A DNA stretch of 19,921 nucleotides from DASYUM01 sp036001225 (GTDB lineage: Bacteria; Methylomirabilota; Methylomirabilia; Rokubacteriales; DASRDR01): assembly GCA_036001225.1 (NCBI GenBank), contig DASYUM010000111.1, positions 1-19,921 on the forward strand, written 5' to 3'. The position numbers and the translations under genes are program-made. The notes below the pieces were generated by a model, which was not told where the DNA came from, made no database searches, and worked only from the letters and a program-made list of their open reading frames with translations. Each line of letters opens with the position of its first letter. Positions within the stretch are counted from its first letter, which is position 1. Below, piece by piece: positions 13,872-19,921 of the stretch.

Positions 13872-16800
13872 CTAGCCGCGCTCGGCGGGAAGCGGTAACC
13901 CGAGCTGGCTCGCCAGCTCGGCGAGGCGTGCCTGGTAGAAGGGCACGCCCGACCCGCGGAAGACGGTGGCGGCGTCGCCGAGATGGCGCGCCGCCGCCGC
14001 CCGGTCGTCCTGGGCGTGGGCGATCAGCGCGAGATCGAGCCGGGTGGCCGCCGCCTCGTGGCGGGCCTCGATCGCCTCGAAGGTCCGGCGGGCCTCGCTA
14101 CACTGGGCCTCGGCCGCGGGCCACCGGCCCTCGGCCCGGGCGACGCGCCCGGCGGCGCGCTCGGCCACACCGACCCCGTACGGAAAGGCGGCCTCCCGCG
14201 TCAGCGCCACCGCCGCGGCGGCGAGGTCGCGGGCCTCGTCGAGCCGGCCGGCCGCCAGGCACGCCTCGGCCAGGACCGCGGTGAACCAGCCGAGCATCGG
14301 GCGGTGGCGGAAGCGGCGCCACTGCTCGTTGGCCCGGGTCAGGAGGGCGATCGCCTGGTCGATCTCGCCCTTCCCGAGGTACGCGTAGCCCAGAAAGCTC
14401 ATCGCATCGGCCGTGTTGACGGGGTCCGGCGAGTGCTCGAGGCTCCGGCGACAGGCCTCGATCCCCGCGTCCCACTCCCCCATCGCCGCGCGGATCCAGC
14501 CGGTGGTCCAGGCGGCGTAGGCACGGAGCCGCGGGTCGCCGATCCCGTCGCCCACCGTGTCCGCGCGGGCGGCGGCCTCGAGCGCGGCGGTGAACTCGCC
14601 CATGAAGCCGTAGCTGAACGCCACTCCCCAGTGCGCCGCCCCCAGCCACCAGCGCTCGTCGGTCTTCTCGAGCAGCGTCACCGCCTGGCGACCGTGCTCG
14701 ACGCCCTCGCGGAGGCGACCCGACCAGAACCCGGCGCGGGCCAGCACGTAGCAGGCCTTGCCGAGGGTGGCGTGATCCCCGCACCGCCCGGCCTGCTCGC
14801 TGGCCCGCCGGGCGCTCCGGTCGGACTCGGCGTGGTCCCCGAGATGGCTCTGCGTATAGCCTAGCCAGAAGTGATAGGGCCCGGCGAGCCAGGGATCGTC
14901 GAGCCGCTCGACTCGGGCGCGCTGGGCGAACAGCAGCTCGAGCGCTTCCGGGAAGCGGCCGAGGAAGTAGAGCGAGTGGGCCCGGCGCAGCGCGATGGCC
15001 ACCTGAGCCCGGTCCTGCTCGGCCGCCGGCAGCCGCTCGACATGTCGCGCCGCCTCGGCCAGGGCCCCGACCGCCTCGGCGTGCGCGTAGCTCCGGCCTG
15101 CCTTGTCGGCGGCGCGGATCAGGTACTCGACGGCCTTGTCGCTCTCCTCCGCCCGCGCATAGTGGTAAGCGAGCCGGTCGTAGATCTCGGCCCGCCGGTC
15201 GGCGTAGAGACCTTCCAGCGTCCGCCCGGCCGCCGCGTGGAGCGCGCGGCGGCGGGGAGCGGGCAGGCTCTCGTAGGCCACCTCCTGGGTCAGCGCGTGC
15301 TTGAAGACGTAGACGGGCTCCTCGGCGCCCGACTGCTCGTACAGGAACTCCAGCCGCCGCAGCTCCACGAGGTGCGGGTCCAGGCCCCCGGCGTCGGCCC
15401 AGATCGCGCCGAGGAGTCGCAGCGAGAACTCGCGGCCGAGGACGGAGGCGGTCTGCAGCACGCGCTTGGAAACGTCGGGAAGCCGGTCGATCCGGGCCAT
15501 CAGCGCTTCCTGGATGGTGTCCGGCACGAGGGCGATGGGTCGAGGCTCGCCGTGCTCGGTGACCGCCAGCGCCAGCTCTTCGAGGAAGAAGGGGTTGCCC
15601 TCCGCCTTGGCGAGGATGAGGTGGGCGACCTCGTCGGGCAGCTCCTGCAGCTCCAGGAACGAGCGCACCAGGGTGAGGCTCTCGGCCGCCGGGAGGGCCT
15701 GGAGCGCGACCTGGGTCGCGTAGGACTTCTCGATCCCCGGCGGCCGGTAGCCGGGTCGGTAGGTCAGCAGGAGGAGGATGGGCGCCCCGGCCAGGCTCTC
15801 CACCAGCGAGGCCAGGTATTCCTCCGAGGTCCGGTCGATCCAGTGCAGGTTCTCGATCGCCAGCACCAGCCGCCGCTGGCGACTGCCGCGCAGCGCCATC
15901 TGGCGCAGCGTCTCGAAGGTCCGGGCCTTGATCGCCTCCGGGCTCAGGAGCGCGAGCGGGTCCGTGCCTTCCTTGACGCCGAGGAGCTGGAGGAGGTATG
16001 GGGCCCCTTCCCCGGCGTCCATCCCTGCCCCGCGGAGGGCGACACGGAGCTTCTCGCCGATCGCCTCCGGCGTGTCGGTGTCCGCGATGCCGGCACTGTG
16101 CCGGAGAAGGTCGAGCAGCGGCAGGTACGGCATCGCGCTCCCGTATGCGACGCAGTGCCCTTCGACGTAACTGACCGGCTCCCCGGCCAGGCGCCGGCCG
16201 AACTCGAGGAGCAGGCGCGTCTTTCCGATCCCGGCTTCCCCGGCGATCCCGACCACCTGGCCGCGCCCGGTCATGGCCGAGGCCAGGCGGTTCTGGAGCA
16301 GCTCCAGCTCGTGCTGGCGGCCGACGAAGGTCGCCATCCGCCGGTGGAGACCGGGCCCCCGGCGCTCGCGGCCGGCCAGCCGATAGGCGGGCTCCACCCC
16401 TTCCCGAGCCGGATCGAGCGACACCAGCTCGAAGCGCCGGTCGAGAAACGGGGCCGCCGCCGCGCTCACGGCGATGGCGCCGGGCTCGGCTCGGGCGAGC
16501 AGCGCGTCGAGCACGGCCCCGGCGTGGCGCTTCGGCTCGGGGTCGATCGTCACTCCGCCGCCCCCCTCCCCGACCGGGAACGGGCCGGCGTGGATCGCGA
16601 TCGTGAGCGCGCCCTCGGAAGTGCCGGCGCGGCGCGCCCGCTCGACGGCGTTCTGCATCGCGAAGGCCGCGTGAGCGGCCCGCATCGGCGCGTCCTCCAG
16701 CGGCTCGACGCCGAACGCCACGTCGATCCCGTAGCGATCCAGCTCCTCGACGCGCCCGCCGAAGCTCTCCGCCTTCTCGATCAGCGTCTCCAGGAGGCGG

Positions 16801-17933
16801 CTGGCATGGCTGGCCGAGCTCTCCGGCCCGACGACGAGCGCGGCCCGGAGGAGCGTGAGCTGGCGGCGCTCGCCGGTGAAGCGCGTGTCGGCCGGCCTCC
16901 GCGCGGCGACCGCCTCGACGGGCGGCGGCGCTGCCCGAGGACTGATCCCGGGGCGGGGCGCCGAGGGAGCGCGGAGCGCGAGCCCATGCTTCTCGATTCG
17001 ATAGCGGAGCGTGTTGCGCGAGATGCCGAGGCGACTGGCCGCCTGCGAGATGTTCCAGTTGCTCTCGCGGAGGGCGCTGAGCAGGTGCTCGCGCTCGGCC
17101 CCCGGCGCGGCGCCGGTGAGCGTGCCGGCCACCTCACGGCTCCCGGATGCGGGCTCGCCCTCCGGCAGCCCGAGCAGCGGCGCCGTCACCGTCCGGCTGT
17201 CGGAGAGGAGCGCCACCCGTTCCAGCACGTTGGCCAGCTCGCGGAGGTTGCCCGGCCACGGATAATCGAGCAGGGCCGCCCGGGCATCGGCGGTCAGCGT
17301 CTTGGCGGGCAGCCCATAGTCACGACAGGCGGCGGCGAGGAAGTGCTCGGCGAGACGGAGGATGTCCGCCCCCCGCTCGCGCAACGGGGGGAGGACGATC
17401 GTCACGACGGCCAGCCGATGGTAGAGGTCCTCGCGGAAGCGGCGGGCGCGAATGGCCGCCGTCAGGTCCTCGCTGGTGGCGGCCAGCACCGCGACGTCGA
17501 CCGGCTCGCTGCGGGTGCTGCCGAGCCGCCGGACCTCGCGCTCCTCGATGACCTTCAGGAGCTTGGCCTGAAGGCCTTCGGGGAGGAGCCCCACCTCGTC
17601 GAGGAACACCGTCCCGCGGTGCGCGACCTGGAAGAGGCCGGGCTTGCTCTGGCGGGCGTCGGTGAACGCGCCCCGCTCGAAGCCGAACAGCTCGGCCTCG
17701 AGCAGCGTGGCCGGGATCGCCGCGCAGTTGACGTCCACGAAGGGGCCGCCCGCCCGGGGCCCCGCCGCGTGCGCGAGACGGGCGAGCAATCCCTTGCCCG
17801 TCCCGGTCTCGCCCCGGATCAGGAGCGGGGGGATCCGGCGCGCATCGGACTGACGGTGAATGAGCCGCCGGATCTGCTCCCGGACGGCGACGATGGCCGG
17901 GCTGTCACCGATGAGATCGCTGAGGGGATCCAT
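13872..17933 (-). CDS. Five-module regulator: sigma-54 activator AAA+ / Fis HTH / degenerate cyclase / STAND ATPase / TPR
   Basis: A 1353-aa multidomain protein. (1) NtrC-type AAA+ domain at 1-255: Walker A GETGTGKG (41-48), the sigma-54 loop as GAFTDA (88-93) rather than GAFTGA, Walker B GTVFLDEV (107-114), and PWPGNLREL (225-233). (2) Fis-type HTH at 281-318 (WNISQAASRLGISRNTLRYR). (3) A cyclase-homology-like module at about 355-520 that starts ERRQLTLL but lacks the metal-binding aspartates. (4) A STAND/AAA_16 ATPase at about 535-890: Walker A GEAGIGKT (565-572) and LAIENLHWID (691-700). (5) TPR-like repeats to the end. There is no receiver domain. The family knowledge implies a cytoplasmic transcription activator; the TPR/STAND part is inferred to sense the signal. 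ATG 17933 is supported by a promoter just upstream. Targets could be the MFS and Vgb-like genes that follow. Confidence 0.93.
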   Translation of the reverse strand: MDPLSDLIGDSPAIVAVREQIRRLIHRQSDARRIPPLLIRGETGTGKGLLARLAHAAGPRAGGPFVDVNCAAIPATLLEAELFGFERGAFTDARQSKPGLFQVAHRGTVFLDEVGLLPEGLQAKLLKVIEEREVRRLGSTRSEPVDVAVLAATSEDLTAAIRARRFREDLYHRLAVVTIVLPPLRERGADILRLAEHFLAAACRDYGLPAKTLTADARAALLDYPWPGNLRELANVLERVALLSDSRTVTAPLLGLPEGEPASGSREVAGTLTGAAPGAEREHLLSALRESNWNISQAASRLGISRNTLRYRIEKHGLALRAPSAPRPGISPRAAPPPVEAVAARRPADTRFTGERRQLTLLRAALVVGPESSASHASRLLETLIEKAESFGGRVEELDRYGIDVAFGVEPLEDAPMRAAHAAFAMQNAVERARRAGTSEGALTIAIHAGPFPVGEGGGGVTIDPEPKRHAGAVLDALLARAEPGAIAVSAAAAPFLDRRFELVSLDPAREGVEPAYRLAGRERRGPGLHRRMATFVGRQHELELLQNRLASAMTGRGQVVGIAGEAGIGKTRLLLEFGRRLAGEPVSYVEGHCVAYGSAMPYLPLLDLLRHSAGIADTDTPEAIGEKLRVALRGAGMDAGEGAPYLLQLLGVKEGTDPLALLSPEAIKARTFETLRQMALRGSRQRRLVLAIENLHWIDRTSEEYLASLVESLAGAPILLLLTYRPGYRPPGIEKSYATQVALQALPAAESLTLVRSFLELQELPDEVAHLILAKAEGNPFFLEELALAVTEHGEPRPIALVPDTIQEALMARIDRLPDVSKRVLQTASVLGREFSLRLLGAIWADAGGLDPHLVELRRLEFLYEQSGAEEPVYVFKHALTQEVAYESLPAPRRRALHAAAGRTLEGLYADRRAEIYDRLAYHYARAEESDKAVEYLIRAADKAGRSYAHAEAVGALAEAARHVERLPAAEQDRAQVAIALRRAHSLYFLGRFPEALELLFAQRARVERLDDPWLAGPYHFWLGYTQSHLGDHAESDRSARRASEQAGRCGDHATLGKACYVLARAGFWSGRLREGVEHGRQAVTLLEKTDERWWLGAAHWGVAFSYGFMGEFTAALEAAARADTVGDGIGDPRLRAYAAWTTGWIRAAMGEWDAGIEACRRSLEHSPDPVNTADAMSFLGYAYLGKGEIDQAIALLTRANEQWRRFRHRPMLGWFTAVLAEACLAAGRLDEARDLAAAAVALTREAAFPYGVGVAERAAGRVARAEGRWPAAEAQCSEARRTFEAIEARHEAAATRLDLALIAHAQDDRAAAARHLGDAATVFRGSGVPFYQARLAELASQLGLPLPAERG

Positions 17934-17951
17934 GCTGCTGCCGACATGGCT

Positions 17952-17981
17952 ATCTTAGCCGGCCCGGTGGGGACGGCTCAA
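17952..17981 (-). promoter_or_regulatory. Putative sigma-70 promoter of the large regulator
   Basis: The minus strand shows TTGAGC (17981-17976), an 18-nt spacer and TAAGAT (17957-17952), each matching 4 of 6 consensus bases. It lies in the 64-nt gap between the relic stop (17998) and the ATG at 17933, predicting a leader of about 12 nt without a clear ribosome site. Confidence 0.45.
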
Positions 17982-17997
17982 GCCGCCGGCGTGGGGC

Positions 17998-18178
17998 TCA
18001 GCGCGCGGCGGCAGGCAGCCGAAGCCTGAGGCGGGCGGCGAGCGCGCCGGCCCGGGCCTCGTGAGCGGCCGTGCCGAGCCCGCGGAAGGCGCCGAGCGCC
18101 TCGCCGAGACGGGCCGCCGCCGCCTCGACGTCGCCAGCGGCGCCGGCCACGTCGGCCGGGCCAGGTGGGTCCCGGTCT
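17998..18178 (-). pseudogene. C-terminal relic of a paralogue of the large regulator
   Basis: A minus-strand frame ends with TGA at 18000-17998 and reads back to about 18178. Its last 45 residues align without gaps to the last 45 of the 1353-aa regulator, with about 20 identities. For example, AAAARLGEALGAFRGLG corresponds to AAARHLGDAATVFRGSG, and LRLRLPAAAR to LGLPLPAERG. No start codon, upstream TPRs or ATPase are present; the similarity stops near 18178. It is best explained as the 3' end of a tandem copy whose 5' part was lost or replaced by the nucleotidyltransferase region. It lies directly upstream of the surviving regulator, in the same direction. The left edge is approximate. Confidence 0.75.
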
Positions 18179-18271
18179 TTATGGCGGTCGAGTATAGCCG
18201 CTCGTGGCCACCGCAGGAGCGCCGCTCGTCATCATGAGGCCCCCGGGAGATCTCGTGGGCTGGCCGGTGTT
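18179..18271. other. Short gap between relic and nucleotidyltransferase
   Basis: No gene is seen. It carries the extended -10 of the nucleotidyltransferase at its right end and an isolated TATAGC at about 18195 of unclear meaning. The border with the relic at about 18178 is the likely rearrangement point. Confidence 0.4.
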
Positions 18272-18276
18272 ATGCT
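18268..18276 (+). promoter_or_regulatory. Extended -10 box of the nucleotidyltransferase
   Basis: TG-T-TATGCT at 18268-18276 fits an extended -10 (TGn plus hexamer, 4 of 6). No -35 is seen. Transcription would start at about 18283, next to an in-frame GTG at 18284, implying a leaderless message and a start 4 codons after the ATG. Confidence 0.45.
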
Positions 18277-18844
18277 GTCTGGCGTGGCCGTCGCTTTCAG
18301 GGATGAATCGGCGTTGGACTTCGCCCGGGTCCTGAACACCCTCGCTGGATTCTTCCAGCGCGAGGGCTTCGCTTACGCCGTGATCGGGGCGTTCGGTCTG
18401 CACGCCTACGGCCTGAGCCGGGCGACGTTCGACCTCGATTTCGTCACCGACTCCGGCGCTCAGCGCAAGCTCGTCGCGTTTCTCGAGTCACTCGGCTACG
18501 AAACACTCCACCGGTCGGCGGGATACTCGAATCACGTCCACTCCGACCACTCCTGGGGCCGCGTTGACATCGTGTACGTGGCGGGCGAGACGAGCCGCCG
18601 ACTGTTCGAGGGCTGCCGGCCGGTCCTGAGACTGTCGGATCTGATGCTTCCGGTCCCCCGGCCGGAGCACCTGGCGGCCATGAAGGTCCAGGCGATGAAG
18701 AACGATCCGGAGCGCACGCTCCGCGAAATGGCCGACATCCAGTTCCTCCTGAGCCTCCCGGACATCGACGAGGTGGAGATCCGCGGATACTTCGAACGGA
18801 GCGGCTTGCTGGATCGGTATCATGAGATCAAGCGGCTCACCTGA
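18272..18844 (+). CDS. MNT/AbiEii-like nucleotidyltransferase
   Basis: A 190-aa protein with a minimal nucleotidyltransferase-fold core. The motif GAFGLHAYGLSRATFDLDF (39-57) contains the paired metal-binding aspartates D54 and D56, and VDIVYV supplies the third acidic residue, D99. A helical segment LAAMKVQAMKNDPERTLREM (134-153) and DIQFLL match the C-terminal part of AbiEii/DUF6036-like proteins. Such proteins act as toxins, tRNA-modifying enzymes or resistance factors; which one applies here is not known. The start is uncertain: ATG 18272 overlaps the predicted -10 box, so GTG 18284 is equally likely. It is on the opposite strand to nearly all other genes. A small ORF overlaps its end by 23 nt, suggesting a two-gene unit. 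Confidence 0.85.
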   Translation: MLSGVAVAFRDESALDFARVLNTLAGFFQREGFAYAVIGAFGLHAYGLSRATFDLDFVTDSGAQRKLVAFLESLGYETLHRSAGYSNHVHSDHSWGRVDIVYVAGETSRRLFEGCRPVLRLSDLMLPVPRPEHLAAMKVQAMKNDPERTLREMADIQFLLSLPDIDEVEIRGYFERSGLLDRYHEIKRLT

Positions 18845-19037
18845 GCCCCTGACGCTCGACCACGATCTGCCAACGACGCCGCACGACGTCGCTGTCCTCA
18901 AGCGGCTTCGATGCGCCGACACCATCACCACCCAGGAATATCTGCGGTTTCTTCGCGTCTTCGACCCTCTCTCGCATCACGCCCTGAGATCCCGGCCGGG
19001 TCCCAGCGGTCCGGAGTTCGCCCTTTTAGCGGGCTGA
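18822..19037 (+). CDS. Small protein partnered with the nucleotidyltransferase (71 aa)
   Basis: A 71-aa ORF starting at ATG 18822 inside the last codons of the nucleotidyltransferase, in another frame (23-nt overlap). It reads TLDHDLPTTPHDVAVLKRLR (residues 11-30), then ITTQEYLRFLRVFDP and a Pro/Gly-rich end (SRPGPSGPEFALL). The patterned centre (acidic start, basic helix, YLRFL helix) looks protein-like rather than random. The overlap suggests translational coupling. I recall similar short proteins beside such nucleotidyltransferases, but the family has no name I can give. An antitoxin or chaperone role would be an inference. The 3' end may run into sequence belonging to the decayed SelA-like gene on the other strand. 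Confidence 0.6.
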   Translation: MRSSGSPEPLTLDHDLPTTPHDVAVLKRLRCADTITTQEYLRFLRVFDPLSHHALRSRPGPSGPEFALLAG

Positions 19038-19455
19038 TCGCTACCGCGACCTTCAACGCCGGCTGAGCGGCGGCGGCGACCGGCGCCATGTGCGCATGCG
19101 CGATCTCCGCCATCCGGTCGGGCGGCACGCCGGCTTCGGCCAGCCGCGCCGAGACGATGTAGATCAGCGCGGCGGTCCGCTCCCCGATAGCCGCCTCGAT
19201 CTGAGTGGGCGTGCAGCACTCTTCGTCGCCGACTACCACGAGGCGGGCGCCGGCCGTACGGAGCGCCTGATCGTAATGTATCCGGTCACAGCGCTGGATG
19301 ACGATCTCGTTGCGCATGTCGGTCGTATCCGGGAGTCGGGCGATCCGCTCCGGATCGGTGCCGGCGATGCGGGCAGCGGCCGCGAGCAGGAGGCCGCCGG
19401 CCGAGCCCGAGGTCACGTGGGCCGCCTCGACGCCGGCCAGTCGGGCGATGTGCTC
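19030..19455 (-). pseudogene. SelA-like PLP enzyme fragment (DgaE/selenocysteine synthase-like)
   Basis: The minus-strand frame reads EHIARLAGVEAAHVTSGSAG, then LLLAAAARIAGTDPERIARL, PDTTDMRNEIVIQ and ALRTAGARLVVVGDEECCTP. This matches the central part of SelA-like fold-type I PLP enzymes, a family that includes D-glucosaminate-6-phosphate ammonia-lyase. The N-terminal 60-70 residues are missing. After AHAHMAPV the expected VDAAAQLPP region is degraded to VAAAAQPALK, and the PLP-lysine region is absent. It is joined directly to an aldolase fragment upstream (19456-19467). No start codon or working gene structure remains. Its downstream end overlaps the small ORF on the other strand. The boundaries are approximate. 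Confidence 0.75.
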
Positions 19456-19740
19456 GCCGGCCCGCGGCGGGTACTTGATCGCCTGGACCGGCCGCCTCGG
19501 CGTCGGCGCGGCTCGTGATGTTCGGCACGATGATCCCGCCGGCGCCGGCATCGAGGTACTCGAGGATCACCGAGGCGTCGTTGCGCGGGACGCGGACCAG
19601 CGCCGTCATCCCGGTCAGCTCGGCGGCGCGCATCAGCTCCTTCGCGGACTCGACCGTGAGGCCGCCGTGCTGGGCGTCGAGGAATGCGACTCCGCCTTCC
19701 CGCGGGGCGGCGCCCACCACCAGGGCTCGCGCCGCACCTC
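19456..19740 (-). pseudogene. HpcH/HpaI-type aldolase fragment, frameshifted
   Basis: The frame reads REGGVAFLDAQHGGLTVESA, ELTGMTALVRVPRNDASVIL and EYLDAGAGGIIVPNITSRAD. This is the N-terminal to middle part of a class II HpcH/HpaI-like aldolase, with the DAQHGG and GAGGIIVPN landmarks. At about 19488-19493 one extra base shifts the frame (GCCG-GTC); restoring it gives AVQAIKYPP, the next conserved block. The sequence then passes straight into the SelA-like fragment, so the C-terminal half is deleted. The N-terminus is also unclear and no convincing start is seen. This looks like a deletion joining two neighbouring genes. Confidence 0.75.
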
Positions 19741-19793
19741 GGCCGGGCTCTGCCCTGGTGGCATTGCGAGGCCTTGGCGGGCATAGTGGAGGC

Positions 19794-19921
19794 GTGACGG
19801 CGGGCGCCACGCTTTTCCTCGCCTGTGTGATCACCCTGGTGCATTACACAGGGGCCTACATGCGCGTGCCGCTGCTTCCGCTCTATGCCAAGGCGCACGG
19901 GGCATCGCCCGCCGAAGTCGG
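19794..19921 (+). CDS. MFS transporter, N-terminal part
   Basis: A plus-strand gene that runs off the right edge; 42 codons are visible. It starts VTAGATLFLACVITLVHYTG and continues AYMRVPLLPLYAKAHGASPAEV. A first transmembrane segment is followed by the P-L-L-P-L-Y-A segment and the ASPAEVG turn, typical of TM1-TM2 in drug/multidrug-type MFS proteins. GTG 19794 is used as the start. GGAGG ends only 1 nt before it, too close for a ribosome site, but a CATAGT box (19782-19787) would put the transcript start on the GTG. A later GTG at 19827 is an alternative. It is divergent from the aldolase relic. Only the N-terminus can be judged. Confidence 0.75.
   Translation, partial: MTAGATLFLACVITLVHYTGAYMRVPLLPLYAKAHGASPAEV

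Noticed and set aside
14871..18029. 1052-aa plus-strand open frame opposite the large regulator
   Set aside because: It is exactly antisense to a protein with many intact motifs and has no recognisable domain; long antisense frames are expected at this GC content.

Overview
The window is very GC-rich (about 70% by eye), densely packed, and almost entirely coded on the minus strand. The leader peptides, HlyD/ABC-2 exporter, two periplasmic M16 peptidases, sigma-54-type AAA+ domain and Tim44-like protein suggest a Gram-negative soil or sediment bacterium. The palindromic repeats, GC content and gene style fit Candidatus Rokubacteria/Methylomirabilota or a similar high-GC lineage. That placement is an inference and nothing here proves it. 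Long antisense ORFs opposite real genes are shadows of high GC at third codon positions.

Transcription runs leftward from about 17.9 kb. (1) 13.9-18.2 kb: a 1353-aa regulator fuses a sigma-54 activator AAA+ domain and Fis-type HTH to a degenerate cyclase-like module, a STAND-type ATPase and TPR repeats. A C-terminal relic of a paralogue lies just upstream of it. (2) 11.5-13.9 kb: an MFS transporter and a secreted protein with two nearly identical Vgb-type repeats. (3) 10.0-11.3 kb: an active M16 metallopeptidase with copies of a 50-nt hairpin repeat on both sides. (4) 4.8-9.7 kb: an apparent operon of HlyD-type adaptor, PLP-dependent amino acid decarboxylase, ABC ATPase and ABC-2 permease. 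(5) 1.9-4.8 kb: a catalytically dead M16 protein, a CorA transporter and a small secreted unknown protein, joined by 4-nt GTGA overlaps. (6) 0-1.8 kb: an acyl-CoA ligase and the start of a Tim44-like secreted protein.

The right end (18.2-19.9 kb) differs. It holds a plus-strand MNT/AbiEii-like nucleotidyltransferase with a small overlapping partner ORF, a decayed minus-strand junction of an HpcH/HpaI aldolase fragment with a SelA-like fragment, and the start of a plus-strand MFS transporter.

How the genes may work together: HlyD, ATPase and permease should form one envelope export pump. The decarboxylase inside this operon could make the exported compound or respond to it. The active and inactive M16 proteins, normally encoded side by side, lie on either side of the pump genes and share an identical 10-nt promoter motif, so they probably still act as a pair in the periplasm. 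The strongest candidates for something undescribed are the five-module regulator, the M16/exporter/decarboxylase arrangement, and the nucleotidyltransferase/small-ORF pair.
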